The notes under the pieces were generated by a model. That model had not been told where the DNA came from, searched no databases, and saw nothing but the letters and a program-made list of their open reading frames with translations. A program made the position numbers and the translations under genes. From Echinostoma caproni (lineage: Eukaryota; Platyhelminthes; Trematoda; Plagiorchiida; Echinostomatidae), in contig UZAN01047307.1 in assembly GCA_900618425.1 (NCBI GenBank), forward strand, positions 1,227 through 21,302: DNA of 20,076 bases, written 5' to 3'. Below are positions 17,693-20,076 of this stretch, one piece after another. The first letter of the stretch is position 1; each line of letters opens with the position of its first letter.

Positions 17693-18055
17693 CTGAAAGG
17701 ACCAATGAAATAATGGCACGTTTCACGATCAACAATGCTTCAAATATAAGCGGATATTTTGCGAATCAAAGGATATATTATCAGGCTAACAAGTATGCCA
17801 CTTGATGCAAATCGATGTCAACTGCATTATTATTGGTAATTGGATTACATATCGAAAATTCAAACATTTTCGTAAGACCGAGTTCGGACTGGTGGCTAAA
17901 CGGTTTGTTTGTGTGCTTTGTATTACTCCAAATAAAATTCACTTTGGTACCGAGCTAAGAAGTCGTAAGGAAATGACGAGGGGTTCATAATACTTAGATT
18001 CATGTGAGTAGCCTCTTATCATAGTAGTAACTGTTATTCCAACCAAAACAACTAA
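17693..18055. other. Upstream flank of gene B exon, no recognised feature
   Basis: Presumed intron of gene B on the minus strand. The first 30 bases hold the acceptor tract. No element or exon recognised. Confidence 0.45.
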
Positions 18056-18361
18056 CTGCAGCATCAGATTTGGCTATTCATTATTTTAAAACTTTGCCCA
18101 AAAGGAGTTGTAGTTCAGAAAACCCTAACGGTGACTATGAAAACCGACACTCAATATGGCAACCGCTGGTCAGCGTCCTATCATGCAGTGTTGATTCGAG
18201 GTGGTGGTGGTCAATTTGTATGGGACGTTATCAAGTTGACCAAGAGTTCAGGGGATTTGATCCTACCAGCAGCATCCAGACGTTCATCAGCGGAAAATCT
18301 CTCAATAAAAAGTGATCTAATAGCTGTCTTAGTAAAAAAAGAAAAGGGTATTTTAATGTGA
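18056..18361 (+). CDS. Unassigned 102-codon open frame
   Basis: Open from 18056 after a TAA at 18053-18055 to TGA at 18359-18361. It reads CPKGVVVQKTLTVTMKTD, YGNRWSASYHAVLIRGGGG, FVWDVIKLTKSSGDLILP and RRSSAENLSIKSDLIAVLVK. The composition is protein-like but I recognise no domain. There is no convincing splice pair and no second copy in the window. It could be an exon on the plus strand within the presumed upstream intron of gene B, a transposon fragment, or chance. Confidence 0.2.
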   Translation: MQHQIWLFIILKLCPKGVVVQKTLTVTMKTDTQYGNRWSASYHAVLIRGGGGQFVWDVIKLTKSSGDLILPAASRRSSAENLSIKSDLIAVLVKKEKGILM

Positions 18362-19860
18362 ATCAGAGGAGTTCTTATGAGCAAGCACAGATTATGGAAC
18401 CAAGACATACAATATTGGGGATGATTATTATTCCTAGAACCGTCCATGGGAAAAAGATTTTTCTAGTCACTGCTGTTTCTATACTAAGGTCTTAATCAAG
18501 CTGGCTTCGGTGGTTACATGATTTCCAGAAAATACAAAACGATTCTCTCGCGTAAAGGCTCCTCCTAATTGGTTTCATGTAGATCGAGAAAACCAGTTAT
18601 TTTAATTTATTTGCGTTCTATTGCACAGTCCGTAGCAGTATGAAGCTTAAATTTGGGTTGTCTGTTGGAAAATTGCATGTGTGTGAAAAATGGTGCGATT
18701 CGGAAAATGTCTGAAGTAGCTCTTGGGCAATCAAATCTCTAGTTGCCGTGACACGAATGAGGTGCGAAACTGGGAAACCCTCGAGTTAGATTTTTTTCCG
18801 GTGTTTATGCTGTGGTAATTTCGGAGCAAGTTATGGACTGGGAGTAGCAGTTTGAGAGAAACCCACGGATCGCCAACAGTTATGAAAGTGAAGTTACTGT
18901 GAACAATAATGTCTACATTAAATACCCCGGTTGCCAGTCCAGTAAATGGGATGGAGGAGACAAATCTATGGAAGGAAACATTTTCAGGACACCTTTAAAG
19001 CCTTATTTTATTAAAACAAAAAGAAATGCATGGGAGGAAAACACCCAGAACAGTTAGAAGGATTAGAGCAAATAGTCATGTGTTCAGCAAAATGTAGGTT
19101 TTTCAATGTAGGTCTAAAGTACACTTACAGTTTCCTGGGTACCGGAAGAAAGATCTATGAATTAGTATGCATGGTATAGAAAGAACGAAATTGTGGCACC
19201 TAGAATAATACAAGTCACTTTTACAGAATTTGCATGATTTGCATGCAAACCTGGGGCTTGTAAGGCTCGAGATATAGCCTATTTGTATGGCCGAGTGTAG
19301 TCCTTTTCGAATCATTTTATGTAGGCAAAACGGATAGCAGGAATATTCCGAAATCGGTACAATAGCGACAACGCCTGCGGATTAGAAAAAATTGAGGCCG
19401 TTTGATTCGCAGAGTTGGGACCGATTCTAGACTATCACCACATAAATGCTTTGTGTAACTTTATCCGTTCCCGGTACATATCGACTCATATGTCCTCTTG
19501 CTGCATATATCACATGATGGAAGAATCAATAAGTGTATTGAGAGTACTATTCTAGTACGCACGAAATGGTTATTCTGCTCTCCTCAATCCCTACTGCGAC
19601 CAGGGCGTAAATGTACTCTAGCAAACTCATTGTTTGTGCACTTGGAGAACAGGTAACCATGCCATCGACCGATGCAATAGCACACTTAACCGCCTTACTG
19701 TGACCTTAGGTGATTCACAGATGATAATCCTCTTGAGATTCGGTTATCATGTGCTTCAACTCAGTTTCGCCTCCTGTTTTTTGAACGCCACTNTCAGGGC
19801 AATATCGAAGCAGGGATGCATAGTGCGTGTTCAAAGAAATTAAATGGGCACACCAGGGCC
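18362..19860. other. 1.5 kb without a recognised gene or repeat
   Basis: Both strands carry only short open frames without domains. I found no RT motif, splice pair that fits gene B's missing exons, or second copy within the window. The stretch 19440-19800, with N19793, has a repeat-like look but no partner here. Confidence 0.45.
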
Positions 19861-19861
19861 A

Positions 19862-20076
19862 TTGTGGTGGCTCAATGGTTTAGTCATCATCATGCTTTGA
19901 ACCCTGTGGTCCGCGGTTCGAACCCCACCACCGCCACCCAACGTTGGTGGTAGGCTGCTTTACTGTCATTCAATACTACGCCGGATCTAGTGGAGCCTTA
20001 AGTGGTTCGCTACTCCAAGTTCCGGGCCTAGGTTACCGGTTTCCAACACTGAAAAGAGAGTCCTCGTAACAATAGG
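19862..20076 (+). mobile_element. tRNA-headed SINE, running off the window end
   Basis: GTGGTGGCTCAATGGTTTAG (from 19864) has an A-box-like TGGCTCAATGG, and GGTTCGAACCCC (19915-19926) is an almost perfect B box about 45 bases later. The flanking GTGGTGG and CCACCAC can pair like an acceptor stem, but the T-stem does not, so this is a tRNA-derived SINE head and not a tRNA gene. The body at 19985-20076 matches the reverse complement of 3118-3210. No hammerhead core is present in the visible part. The 3' end lies beyond the window. Confidence 0.7.

Noticed and set aside
19862..19935. Functional tRNA gene
   Set aside because: A and B boxes are present but the T-stem does not pair properly and SINE body sequence shared with 3.1 kb follows directly.
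1..20076. CRISPR array, bacterial operon, or viral genome
   Set aside because: No regular spaced repeats, no tightly packed open frames, and the RT fragments all fit eukaryotic non-LTR retrotransposons; the genes are intron-containing.

Overview
The window looks like nuclear DNA from a digenean flatworm (trematode), by inference from three things: fragments of RTE-like and CR1-like non-LTR retrotransposons of the type common in flukes, a tRNA-headed SINE carrying a hammerhead ribozyme as in schistosome Sm-alpha elements, and a few short host exons in a sea of decayed repeats. Base composition is moderate (not as AT-rich as Schistosoma), so a large-genome fluke such as a fasciolid, opisthorchiid or paragonimid fits better, but the species cannot be fixed from the sequence. 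Five isolated N bases (420, 3208, 12973, 16915, 19793) mark ambiguous positions.

Only two host genes are convincing, and they are paralogues facing each other. Gene A (+ strand) has exons 3623-3904, 5484-5955 and 9377-9573, with good splice sites and matching phases. Gene B (- strand) has exons 17692-17257 and 15384-15131. Each visible product ends in a degenerate ankyrin segment followed by a SOCS box, so both are read as ankyrin-repeat/SOCS-box (ASB-like) substrate adaptors of an Elongin BC-Cullin5 ubiquitin ligase. They share a DCTNYPxC block (x = K or N), an acceptor in phase 0, and an intron in phase 1 that splits the SOCS box at the same place. The 5' exons of both genes are not identified.

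Layout: 1-1945 is a decayed RTE-like element on +, interrupted by an inverted fragment of the same family and a near-perfect 39-bp palindrome. 1950-2435 is a copy of an interspersed repeat called X here. 2440-3480 is a second RTE-like remnant on -, with a SINE piece inside. 3623-9573 is gene A; its second intron holds a CR1-like RT pseudogene (-) and loose RTE 3' tails. 9574-15130, between the two genes, is mostly two CR1-like copies on -; one is split by a second copy of X with a 12-bp target-site duplication. 15131-17692 is gene B, whose intron holds the SINE with a complete hammerhead ribozyme on + and a possible ankyrin-like exon on +. 17693-19860 has nothing recognisable except one unassigned open frame. 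The window ends in a tRNA-headed SINE.
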